Origin: Acanthornis magna | Taxonomy: Eukaryota; Chordata; Aves; Passeriformes; Acanthizidae | Direction: 5' to 3' | DNA: 64,000 bases | NCBI GenBank assembly: GCA_036785705.1 | Contig: JAWUZG010001071.1 | Location: 62,001 to 126,000 of the forward strand | Part shown: one piece after another, positions 36,601 to 47,385 of the stretch | How positions within the stretch are numbered: the stretch's first letter is position 1 | Layout: every line of letters starts with the position of its first letter | Program-made: the position numbers and the translations under genes | Notes under the pieces: generated by a model | What the model was told of the DNA's origin: nothing | The model's database searches: none | What the model saw: only the letters and a program-made list of their open reading frames with translations

Positions 36601-39490
36601 ATCGCCACTGGGAAGCCTTGGAGGAGGAGCTGCTGGAGCAGAGCTGACAAGTTCACATGGTGAGCTCTGCCTCTGCAGCCAGGAGAGGCATAGAGACACA
36701 GCCAGCCTTTGGAGATGGCAGGGGGATATATGAAAGGGCAGCAAGAAAGGCCTTGTAGAATTTTCTTTGATCCAGGAAATGAGCAGGTATTGCTCAGCTG
36801 AAAGCCTGGCTGGAGGAAAGGGCCTGCCCTGCCAGGGCACCGAGGCTGGGGGAGAGATTTATTTGCAGTCCCCTTTGCTTTCACTCTCACTCAGCAGAGA
36901 TGAGGACAGATATTTCTTCTGTTAATAGAGTTTACTGCTCCAGCTGGCATTCGAACAAAACCGCCTTTCTGAGATGCTGAGGTACTCCACTCAGGCAATA
37001 GATCTCAGCACTTAATCCTAAAACCTCCTGTTGATTTGAGGTCTGCTAGAGTTACAAAAGAATAAAAAAAATAAAGTAGAAAGCTGAGAAACAACCTCCC
37101 TTTCACCAGGCGGTACAACATAAGGCATTGTACTAAATCTGACTAAAGGTGTTTTTAGCAACACAGAACTTGCAGAGTCTTGCAGTGCCAAATGTGTGAG
37201 TCTAGTGTGTTGAATTTGTTAGTTTATTGATGATTGCACACATTTAGTCTTTTGGAAGAATAAATTACTCAGTATAACAATACACAGTAATGATAGCCTT
37301 TTCTGACTTTGTGTGATCAGAAATGATGTATAGAGACAAAATGCTAAACACCATGTTTTGTGGACAATAATTGTTAGGAGTAAAGTGTGTTTTCTTTTGT
37401 TACAACACTTACGAACATGTCAAAGTTGAGATACCATACTGATGCTTGTGCTGATACTTAGCACTTTGCATGTTCACAGCCCTGTACAAACATTAATGAA
37501 CCAATGTAAACAATCATTTTCATCATGTGGCTTAATATAATAAGGCATTGTGAACCTTGTTTTGCCTCTGTATGCACAAGGGATTGTAATTTACGCTCCT
37601 TTCCATGCGCAATGAAGGCTATTCCTGTCATCTACCCTCTCACAATCATCCTTTTCCTGTGCAGTTCCCACTGAAGGGGGGGACAGGGCTCTAAAGAGCC
37701 TGGGCCATAATTTGGTTGGCTCTCTTCCAGCTTTCTAGATGGTGCCAGTTTGCTCCAGGCTTCCTCTGTGCTATATCATTGCAAATCCCTTTTTGAGGGG
37801 TGTCGTTTCCCCCACATCTGGAATTACCTCTCTCACTGCACTGCCAGGAATAAAAGCCCACCTGCATTTCAAAAGTGCATGTCTGCTACGTTGTCTTACA
37901 CATTTGTCAGCAGGAAAGCACTGCCTGCATTGTGCTATTTTTTAAAATTTATTTTCTTTTAGAATGTTAGTTACCCTTTTGCTTCAAGCTAGGAGTATGT
38001 GCATCTATTTTGCCAGCATGATTTCAAAGAGCTGTATTTCAGATATTAAGTGTGCACTCTCAGGACTTGCAAGAGCTCGAGCAAGTAAATTAGCAGACCA
38101 GAATGAAGTCAAGTGAAGTACCGAAGGGCTCCAGATACTTTAGGATTACAGCAGAAAGCATAATATGAGGGCCAGCTCTCCCAGTTGTTGAAAGTGTGCT
38201 TGGAGAGAGGTGAGAAGACACCAGCCTCTACCAGCTGGTGCTAAGTCCCACAGCACTGATTACAAGCTGAAGAAATCTTTACTGGTGGTATCTCCATATC
38301 ATACCCAGCTGTGAGCAGGGAATTGCCTTTGTAGCCAAACTGGCCATGTCCTGTGAAACCACAGGATTGATTGACTTCATGGCATCATCAGGCTCTTTTG
38401 ACTCCAGGAATGGTTAGCCTCTTTGCACAAAAGGTTAAGGTGAAAGGTGTGGGTGTTAATGTTATTTATGCTGTTAGTGGACTACAGAGTTCCACACTGG
38501 CTAAAATGTGATGAATTGAGCAGAAATAATTGAAGTCTGTGTCCTGCACAGTGTTGAGGGGAGACATGCACCTGACAGCTGATACAGTTAAGCATTTGCA
38601 GCTTAAAGGTGCATATCCTCTGTGCTTCTTGGGGAGCAAACAGGAGTTGAATTATTCACGTTATTCAGTGCAGATGTCTGGCTTTTAGTCTCATCATTCA
38701 TCATTGCTCAGCAAACACCTGTGTTCATACATTGCATCATAAATACTGCAAAATGAATTGTGAATTTTATGCTCCTTGAATAGAACTCGGACTCACAGCC
38801 ACACAATAAGATGCACAATGACCATGCTGTATTACTTGTTAAGTATATATTGGAGAATAATGGTTGAACCCAGTTATTTCTGGATATATGAGAGAGATAT
38901 TTCTGGATTTTTTTTTTTTTTTATACTTAATACACCCTGGGGCAGCAGGGGATTGTGCTCTGTTGGGCTAGACTTAGGCATGCCAAAATCATGTCTGTGA
39001 TGAGACTCCCTGTAATGCTATTTTTAAATTTATTGATTGAAGGGGCTAAAGTAGGTCTGTAATTTGTTTTATCCTGTAATTTTGAAAGCAACAACTTTAA
39101 GAAGTCTCATTCATATTGATAGCCACAGTGATGAGCTCAGGAACTGAATGTAGGGCCAGACAAGAATTCCGCAGGTCAAAGGTACAAACCTTGTAAAAAA
39201 TCCTGAATTATTCTGGCCTTTCTTGGGAAGAAAGGTAAAGAAAAATTCCATATCTACTTGGACAAAGAACTGCTTTCAAAACATACCTTAAGAAGTGGAC
39301 AAAAAGCTTAAAGCAAATGAAAAACACAGCTTTATTGTTGCCGTTAGGAAAAACGAGGATAAAATTAAATTGCTGCACTGGTTTAAATCTTGCAAAATAG
39401 GTGAAAAGAGTAGTACCTTATGTATATCAGTTCATCAGTCATAAGAAACTGGCTGGTCAAGTCACTAGAGTAAAAGGACTCTAAAATAAG

Positions 39491-39725
39491 TTGAAAGAGA
39501 CCTCCAGGAGGTCATCTAGTACAGTCCCTTGTTCAGAGCAGGTCTGATTAGATCAAGTTTCTGTGTCAGGGCTGTGTCCACTCAAATCTTGAATATCTCC
39601 AAAGAGGGAGATCTGCAGCTCCTCTGGGCAAGCTGCAATATTTGACCACCTTGTCTTAAAAAACCTTGTCTTAAAAAACGTTTTCTTAAAAAAGGTTTAA
39701 CAGAACTGTATTGCAGTGGCTGGGG
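39491..39725 (-). mobile_element. CR1 LINE 3'-UTR fragment, minus strand
   Basis: GAGACCTCCAGGAGGTCATC near 39498, then CTTGTTCAGAGCAGGTCTGA, GTCAGGGCTGTGTCCACTCA, TTGAATATCTCCAAAGAGGG and TTTGACCACC near 39641 follow the reverse complement of the CR1 3' UTR in the correct order. The terminal ATTCTATGATT repeat has eroded at the left end. A 15-bp unit is present three times inside it (39651-39695). Homology fades around 39725. Confidence 0.9.
39651..39695 (+). repeat. 15-bp unit repeated three times inside CR1
   Basis: TTGTCTTAAAAAACC, TTGTCTTAAAAAACG and TTTTCTTAAAAAAGG are adjacent 15-bp units (39651-39665, 39666-39680, 39681-39695). They expand a T/A-rich segment of the CR1 3' UTR by replication slippage. 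Confidence 0.9.
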
Positions 39726-39964
39726 ACAGATAACAAGAACTGTTGATGGAGTGTGAGCCACCACTCCAAGAGATTTCCACCAGTCTGGAAATGACTGACC
39801 GGTGTGTACTGGTGTGTTCTGCTAAGCCATACCATAAACCACCACCAGCAGCCACTAGTGACGTGCTGACGAAAAAAGAAAATGACACTTGAAAGTTATT
39901 GGCTTAGGAATTTCCAGAGTGGGTTTTTTTAAATGTAGCTCAAGTCCCGCTAGAGGTGAAATCA

Positions 39965-40220
39965 AAGTGGAGCAGGTACAAAGCAGGGCTGTGAAAATGA
40001 TTGATTATGGGCAATAGGGAGGAATCAGAGTGTTTGGCTGTTCAGAGAAGTCAAATGAAGTCTTTGAAAGGCTTCTTACTGCTCTCTGTAAGTTCATTAC
40101 TGCTAATAGGTATAATGGGAAGAAATAGATGAAGACTGTTAATTAGAAAAAGGTTTTAAACAAGAACATGGTGAGGCCTTGGAGCAGCTTTCAGAAGGAG
40201 CAGTTGTAAAAATACATGAA
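39965..40220 (+). mobile_element. Highly degraded CR1 LINE fragment, plus strand
   Basis: GGGCTGTGAAAATGATTGAT, GTTTGGCTGTTCAGAGAAG, TTAGAAAAAGGTTTTAAAC and ATGGTGAGGCCTTGGAGCAG occur in the order of the CR1 3' region ('ggccacgaagatgatc / ttcagcctggagaag / ttaggaaaaagttttttac / gtggtgaggcactggaacag'). There are many substitutions and gaps. It is in opposite orientation to the CR1 240 bp upstream, so these are two insertions, or one old rearranged insertion. Confidence 0.65.
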
Positions 40221-43200
40221 ACAGAAACAAAACCAAATGGACTTTGACATGGCGGTCTGCAGGGGCAGTCTTTTGCTCAATATTCAATTTGTGATTTCAG
40301 GGTAGACATTGTGTTCGGGGGTAATTTGCCTGGCATTTCAGTACGTATGGTAGCATTTTAGTTGTGCCTGTCACGCTCTGTTATTTCCTGAGCACAGGAG
40401 GAGTAACAGCGTGTCTGCAATTTGCTTGGCAAATCCCAGGTGCTCCCCAGTGCCTGCACCTTGCATGCATGTGGAAGGGCTTGGCACATCACGCAAAGGT
40501 CGCAGTGCAGGAAGCCCACGTTAGGCTAGGGACTTTGCTGGTGTTTCAGTTCACTGGGAATGATCTTTGTCTGTACATTTCTGCTGAGGAAGTCCAAAAT
40601 AAAACTATGTTAGTCCATAATAAGAGACATTTGTGAAAGAGACTGAAGGATTTGTACTCAGTGTGTATGCTGGGCCCCTATGCTTTCCAACTCAGAGTAT
40701 TTTTCCATGACTAAACAAAATAGCCATTTCCTTAGAATAGTGACTGAATTTTTTTCAATTGTATGTTTTATATGGCATAATTATATGCCCTTACAAACAA
40801 TTTAAGCCAAATAATGCAATTGAAAGTTTAGCTAGTGCTTTTTAATCCACTTAAGAGTTTTGTTTTTGATAGCCTGGTAGTGAAGCAAACTAAATTAAAG
40901 TGAATTCCACATGAAAGATGGTTCTAGTATTTGTGATTGTGAGGTAATGACTTGAAATTCTCCATAGTTGCAGCATTTCTGTATTTTGTATTTAATTTTA
41001 AAACTGTTATGGTTTTAGTGGCCATAAATGGAACAGAGTAATATGAGAGAATTGATGAAACAGATATTTGACTGGAAAATAACAGGTTAATGTTAAATGT
41101 ATCTGTAACAATGAGGAGGCTTAGGCAAAATGCAGAAATATCAATAAGCAAATAGTAAGAGGCAATGGATGACCTGTGAGATCAAAATAAGGAAAAGAAT
41201 GGAAATATTAAAGAATAGTGAAGATGCTTATTTTGGAACAGGAAAGTATTAAGGAAGTTATCAAAAGAATAGTTTCTATTCCAGTGTTTAAAATTCAAAA
41301 AGAGAGATTAGAAAATAGCAGTGCTGATGAGAAATGGAATGATCAATGGTTTGGAAAGGCATATGCTGCTAAAAAAGAAAACAGAAGCTTCCTGTCTAAA
41401 AGGGGATGTCTGCCAGATAATCAGCTGACGTTTGCATCGAGGTCAGTCACCAACAGTGACTGCAGCATCTCTAAGTTTTTGGACAAGAAAAGTGTTTGAA
41501 CTAGATTGATCCGTAAGAGTATTTACGCTGAATTCATGGAACTGCAGACTAAGTTGTATGAGCCCCTGTTGTGTTGGTTTCGATCAGGTTTTGCCTAGCA
41601 AAGTTCAGCATTATTGTATTTTTTGTCACTGGGAGTTTTTATTTATGTGCAAAGCTAAAAATAATGGCATATGTAGTGCATTTCAAATGTCACCTTTTAG
41701 CACAAGCACAGACTTTCAACTCTGCTGACCACTGAGCTTCTGAGATTATTTGTTGGGATGAATGACCCTATCCAAAGCACAGATTGGATAAATCCATGCA
41801 AATTTGCCAGCTTCTGGAACAAAACTTTCATCAATTTCTTGTAGCGTTTTGCATATAATTGCATGTATGATCACAGCTATTATTGTGGCTGTTTCTAAGT
41901 GGTTTTTGTGCTGCCAACGTGAATGAGTGTTTGATGTCTGGCGAAAGGAGTGTTTTTGCAAATGAAATCTGGAGGTTTTGCATCACCGTACTGGGAAAAG
42001 CTGAAAGCAAGGTGATCAACCACACTGCAGCTTTCATGTGCCAGCTTTCATCCTGGCACCAATACATTTCAACATGAGGGAGAGAACTTTTTTATGGGGA
42101 AGAGATGCAGATTTTCTAAAGCTAATCAGCTGAGTTTGTATATTCATTAATAATTGTTGCAATCCACTTGAGAACTTGCCCAGATTTAGTCAGACCTGTA
42201 ACAGAAATCAAGGTATTGCTTAAAGGTCTATTGAAGAAATTTCCCTGTCCAAGTTCCCTTTGGAGTTAGCTCGAAATCTACAGTCCTTGGTCCAGCAAAA
42301 CTTAATTATTATTTGAGTAAGAATTCCAGCATTTTGCTCCATAACTTCAAGAGATGTTAGGGTTTTTAGAAAACAACTGAAGTGCATTGTTATGGTAAGT
42401 GTTTTGGTATAATGACAGTACACCAAGATCTACATTTAATTTAAAATCAGTTTTTTAGTTTTAATATTATTGATTCCAAAAGTCATTAGGTTTGATACAA
42501 GCCTTTTTTTTTACCCATTACCAATACTTGAATAGCAGTTGCTGTTCACATTTTATGGATGGAGAGAATGATGTGATTGTTGTTCTTTGATAAGAAATAA
42601 AGTTCTGATTCATACCAGAACACTAACTTTGTGGATGCAAGTTTATAAAAATTTCTTTTTTAGGAACTACTTAATTCCTTATTTTTCAATTATTATTTCT
42701 GAAATATGTTTTATGTTCAAGATATAGTTCCAGACCTGAATTAAATGTCTTTGAGTCCAAAGAAATATGCTAAAAGAAAATATTTGTTTGGGCACCAAAA
42801 ACTTGATCCAAATGTTGGTGTCAACATGCTTTTGATTAGGTCAGTATGTAACATCTTTGTAGTTACACCTTAAATTTAAATGGCTTGGAAAGCTGGAGTA
42901 CTATTTTTAGGAAACAAATAAAACTTTTTAGACAATAGATTTTATTAATGTATATTAAACTTAGGTATAAGTAGGAATATCAGTTAGAGCATATAGAGTG
43001 GGGGTGTTTGGGAAGTTGGAATACAGTCCTATCAGAGAAATAACATGTGCATGGCAGAAATATATACTAAAACAGAGTTTAATGTTACAGTATTTTTATT
43101 TGTTGTCGAAAGAAATAAATCCTTTTATGTCAGCATAGGTGGAAGAAACCAGCTCATGGAATCTCTTCTGGGCTCAAAGGAGAGCGTTAGTTTTAGTAAG

Positions 43201-46020
43201 AAATTTTTGGTAAAGCCCAGATGCTGTAGATTTCTATTGGGATTACAGTAGAAAGCAGAAATTTTGAAGGAGAGCTATAGGGATGTTCCTTACCCTTGAT
43301 AGGGAAAGTTTTTCTGCAGATATAGATTATCATGCAAACAGAAATGACTCTTTTCTTTTTTACGTCAGTGGATATTGGCATTGTTAGTGTGAAAAACATG
43401 TATGTATAAAAACCTGGAAGCTGGAAACCTTCCTTTGTGCATAAATAAATGTTTTTTTAGTAATAAATTAATTACAGCCTGTTTACTGAAGCACATTCTT
43501 ATATCTTGTAGCCTCACTCAGCTATGTCAGATATTTCTATGAAGAGTTAACCATTTGATCAATTAATGGCTTCAAAAAGCAAACCAAGAAGAACACCTAC
43601 AGTTTTTGTGTTGTTTTCCCCTTTCCCAGCTCAGTAAAAACAACTTTTCCTGATTTCCTGAGGTTGGCAAAGGCTTTTCAACAGCTCTCTCTAAATCATT
43701 GAGAGTATTATATTTCAGTTTCCTGGAGGAAAATGAGCATGGTCTGAGTCAAGGCAGTAGTTTTAAGTTGTCCTCAGGGGCATAGCATCAAATTGCACTG
43801 TTGGTGCAATTTTTCTGTCATCATATGAAGGCAGCAGCTGTTGCATCAATGGAATTTTTGGATTAGGAAATTCTTGAGGCCAAATCCTGCCCTTGTTTCT
43901 ATGGCCAGCTTGAAGCAGAACTTGTCCAGTGTGCAGGAGTGAAGACCAAGGCATGAAGTGCTATGAAAAGTCAGGTCTGGGAAGGCTGTGAAGCCAAACC
44001 ATGTGTACATGATTGCTTGTGTTGAGTAGGAGCAGATGCAGAAGTGCCAGTCAGCTTTTTGTTGGAGAAGAGTAAAATTTGAAGTCTTGGTTCTTCCTTA
44101 AGGAAGTTCACCCTGGGCCAGAATTATTATTACAAGCAGCATGTAAGTAACAGACCTGTGTCAACAGTGGAGCTGGATCTCCTGGAAATTACATTTGTTC
44201 CCAAAGCTCACTTTAGTTGGAGAAGCTTTTCTTAGCAGCTTTTTTTCCCCCTCCAACTGGTTTGCAAGTTCAGATTTTCCAGGTTCTTGAAGACTCAAGA
44301 AGTGCTTATCACTTGCTGTCAGCAGGATGGCAGACCTGTGTGTCTGTGTCCCCCAGAGCCTTCACTGGCACTCGCTGGCTTTTTTTGGGTTTCCCAGGGC
44401 TTCGCTCATGCAGGAGTGGGCACTGGTGTCACATTGTGACCGTGGACAGTGTAAAGCCTTGGGAAGCTGTTTGTCCATGTTTGGTGTCGGGGACAGAGCT
44501 GTCCCAGGGCAGCAAGGCTGAGCTCCTCAGAGCACATTTCTATTTCTTGTGCTAAAATGTGTTTCTGAATACTAATTACCATTTACAACTATTTTAATGT
44601 CTGCTTAAGAACTTAGCTCAAGGGGAGAAAAAAAAATTATGGTAATAGTTTCAAAAGACCACAAAGGCCACATTTTTTAGCAAAGCATTTTGCTTGCTTT
44701 ACATTAAACATGCCCTCAAGTTCCATATTTATTTTTAATATATTACTCCTACATCTTCTCTTCCCCCATAGTGATTTTCCCTTGCTGAATAAGATCCACT
44801 CAGCTTTCCTTATCCCAAACAGAGCTGTCAATCTTAAAGTTTAAATTGGCATCATCCTTTCCCAGCCCCAGCTGCCCTTGACTTTCTTCAAGTTTTTGTC
44901 AGTATGATCTAAGCATAGTGCACTTGTACCCATATATTTTAAAATATATACTGGGTTTGTTTCTTTTAGGTAGTACCCAGTCTATCACAATGGTCAAAAT
45001 TGTTTCTGGCATCCATGGAGATAATTATAATATGTCATAATGTTGTGAATAGTGTATTGTATTAATATCCTTACATCACATGGAGAATTCAAGATATGAA
45101 AAATTGTTCCAGATAGTCAGGAATCTAAAGATTGTTTTTCTATACTCTTTAGCATGATTGATTAACAAACTTAGCTTAGACGAGAAATATCCCTATGAAG
45201 CTTTTCTGGATTTATTTTGACTGCAAATGAGACCTGTTTCAAATTTTGAGCTGAGATGAAATGCATTTAACAAGGGTTATGGTATGATCAGTGGCAAAGC
45301 TATTAGAGAGAATTTCTTGCTATTTTTAAGGCTACACTGTTCCTTCTTCCTTCATCCCAGTGATTTTTATTTATTTTTTCTTCTTCCCCAAATATCTTTT
45401 TTTGTTTTGACAGGTTTTCTTGTTCAAATTTGTATTTTATTTTAAATCTTCAAAGCAAAAGACATCATTGCCATGGTGGATTGTAATACATGATATTTCT
45501 AACTGAACTTTTGGTCCACTTGTGAGAGTTCTCTGTTATGGAAGCTGCCAAGACCCCAGTGTGAATGCAGCATGGGTCTATGTATTTAGAATTTGGACAT
45601 CATGTATATGTAGTAAAAGCCTGAATTTTGATATGGTATGGATTATGTATTAAAAAGAAATTGGCATATTCAAACACATTTTATGATTTAAGGGATAAAT
45701 AACATGTATTTGGTATAACAGTATCAAAGATGCTCTATGCCAAAGAGTATTCAGACAATTTCCTGCAAAAGTTGGAGTTTGAATGAATAAGCTGTTAACT
45801 TTATTACCTTCAAGCCTTTGTATCTCTAAGTACCACAATATCAGAGTTTCTGCCATAAAAATATGCAGTGTCTGACTGCAATACATATTGCGAACTGTTT
45901 AGTTGTAATATTTTGTTAATGAAACAGGGGTTTTTCCTGTATTTAGCTCCTGTTTGATAGTTCTATTTCAAAGAACACTAAACTCAAGAATTTATCTAAT
46001 TTTATGCACTCCCAATAAAG
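40221..46020. other. Unique non-coding sequence, no gene seen
   Basis: No recognised repeat, RNA gene or exon. Open frames of 60-112 codons occur on both strands (for example 40364-40636, 41218-41499, 44217-44555) without domain resemblance. Confidence 0.6.
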
Positions 46021-46085
46021 GAAGTTGGACTGGATGACATCTAGAGGCTCCTTCCAACCAATATTTCTATCACTGTTTGATTATT
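46021..46085 (+). mobile_element. CR1 LINE 3' tail fragment, plus strand
   Basis: AAGTTGGACTGGATGACATC, then TAGAGGCTCCTTCCAACC, then TTTCTATCACTGTTTGATTA match the last about 60 bp of CR1 in sense orientation. Only the tail remains, as in many severely 5'-truncated insertions. It is about 650 bp upstream of the candidate recursive splice site. Confidence 0.85.
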
Positions 46086-46720
46086 AAAGATACCACTATT
46101 AAGTACTTGCAGCCTTGCAATTGTCACCTTTGACAGAGAGAGAGTAACAGATGCTTATAGTTTAATTTTATTCTTTTAAGAAGGAAAGTTTTTTAGAAGA
46201 AAAATGAAGCCAAGACACAGCAATGTCAAATGCAGTAATGGCCCTACCCTTACCCAACTCTCAGTGAGCATGTAAAGGCCTTAGTGGAGTTTGCTAGTTA
46301 ACTCATTTAAGTTGTGAAATTCTTTGTAATATAAGCAATATTGGTTTGTGGTTCCTGTGAAGTTTAGTCTGAAAGGGAATACACTGGAGACTGTACCTCA
46401 TAAAGAGCTTGTATCCCGTGTTACAGATGCTCATCTTAGGTGGGACAGAAGCGATTCTGAGAGTCAGAACAAGCAAGTTTTAGTTTTGGCCATTTTCCCT
46501 TCACCTTGGGGGCAGTGAAGTTCAAGTCATAAAGTGCTTTTGCTGAGACTGAGCTTTCCAGTTGCATATCAGTGTTCCAGCTGGAGTTCTTATTTTTTTT
46601 CCTGAATCCTTGGGTTCACTCCATTTTTTCATTTAACTCTGGTAATCAAAAAAGGAATGATCATCAAGCCACCTAAATTATATCCACACTCCTGTGTAGT
46701 TTATTGCGCTGTTAAGTAAC

Positions 46721-46753
46721 TCTTTGTTTGTTTGATTTGTTTTACAGGTAAGT
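46721..46753 (+). promoter_or_regulatory. Candidate recursive splice site (3' splice site fused to 5' splice site)
   Basis: A T-rich tract (46721-46743; 18 of 23 pyrimidines by hand count) ends in TTTTACAG, with AG at 46746-46747, and is immediately followed by GTAAGTA (46748-46754). A possible branch site GTAAC lies at 46716-46720, with its A about 28 nt from the AG. The juxtaposed (Y)nCAG/GTAAGT is the motif of recursive splice sites, where an upstream exon is first joined at the AG and the regenerated GTAAGT then serves as donor for a second step. In vertebrates such sites have been reported in very long introns of mostly neural genes. A second strong donor 38 nt downstream completes the vertebrate layout. 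The motif is directly visible; usage and host gene are inferred. Confidence 0.6.
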
Positions 46754-46785
46754 AGCACTTAGAACTGGATAGTCAACAATTTATG
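46748..46785 (+). other. Candidate RS-exon (38 nt) between fused splice site and second donor
   Basis: The exon would begin at the G after ACAG and end at ...TTTATG before GTAAGTAT (donor 46786-46793, an excellent U1 match). Thirty-eight nt is not a multiple of three. All three frames have a stop within the first 15 nt: TAA at 46749-46751, TAG at 46753-46755 and TAG at 46760-46762. Inclusion would therefore shift frame and terminate translation, as described for many vertebrate RS-exons, which are normally removed because the reconstituted donor at the exon start outcompetes the downstream one. It could alternatively be an ordinary cryptic or poison exon. Confidence 0.55.
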
Positions 46786-47326
46786 GTAAGTATATTTTGT
46801 AATTAGCAAAACTAAAATTAAACTCCTGTTTTGTTCTTTAAAGGGAATAGACAAAGTAGGGGGTTAATCATACAATAGCATTTGTTTCAGATGCTAATCA
46901 GAATGTTTGAAGATGTCATTGGGTTTATATTTTTCTCCTTGAAGTGTTATTCATCTGTTAGAGGAAGAAATAAATACAAATGCTCTTGGCAATATTTCAA
47001 GGAAGTTGAGCAAACAATATTTACTTTAAACACAGTAAACAAATGAAGGTTTATTTTTTATTCTCAACTCCTTTCAGTTATAGTAATCTTGGAAGTTGTT
47101 TTAACTAAATTAAAATCTCACACACAAATGCAGTGTGTAAACTTTAGTGTCCCTATAACTTTTTCTGCCACAGGATAACTAAGGCTCTAATGCTTATCCA
47201 GTCTTTGGCTTGATGAAAATACTATTAACACTGAGTTCTTATTTATGCAGTATAATGAACAGATCTTAGATCTTGCTTCCTAAAATATGCCTGTGTCAGT
47301 TCCCTTCCCCTTCAGCTGGGGAAATA

Positions 47327-47385
47327 ATCACAGAATAGTTGCAAGGGACCTCTGGAGACCATGTAGTCCAAGCCAATAGTGGTGA
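47327..47385 (-). mobile_element. CR1 LINE 3' tail fragment, minus strand
   Basis: ATCACAGAATAGTTGCAAGG, then GACCTCTGGAGACCATGTAG, then TCCAAGCC is the reverse complement of the CR1 terminus. It is tail-to-tail with the plus-strand CR1 tail at 46021-46085, so the two could base-pair in a transcript across the candidate RS-exon. Confidence 0.85.

Larger units (their letters stand above)
29578..39490. other. Unique non-coding sequence, no gene seen
   Basis: About 10 kb without recognised gene or repeat family. Two slightly GC-richer stretches (about 30160-30900 and 36500-36900) hold overlapping open frames on both strands, including minus 30477-30935 (152 codons) and minus 36516-36890 (124 codons). 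None resembles a known protein, and overlapping frames on both strands are expected from GC-rich sequence. CpG-retaining AT-rich blocks at 31430-31590 and 33440-33640 are listed separately. T15 at 38908-38922. Confidence 0.6.
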
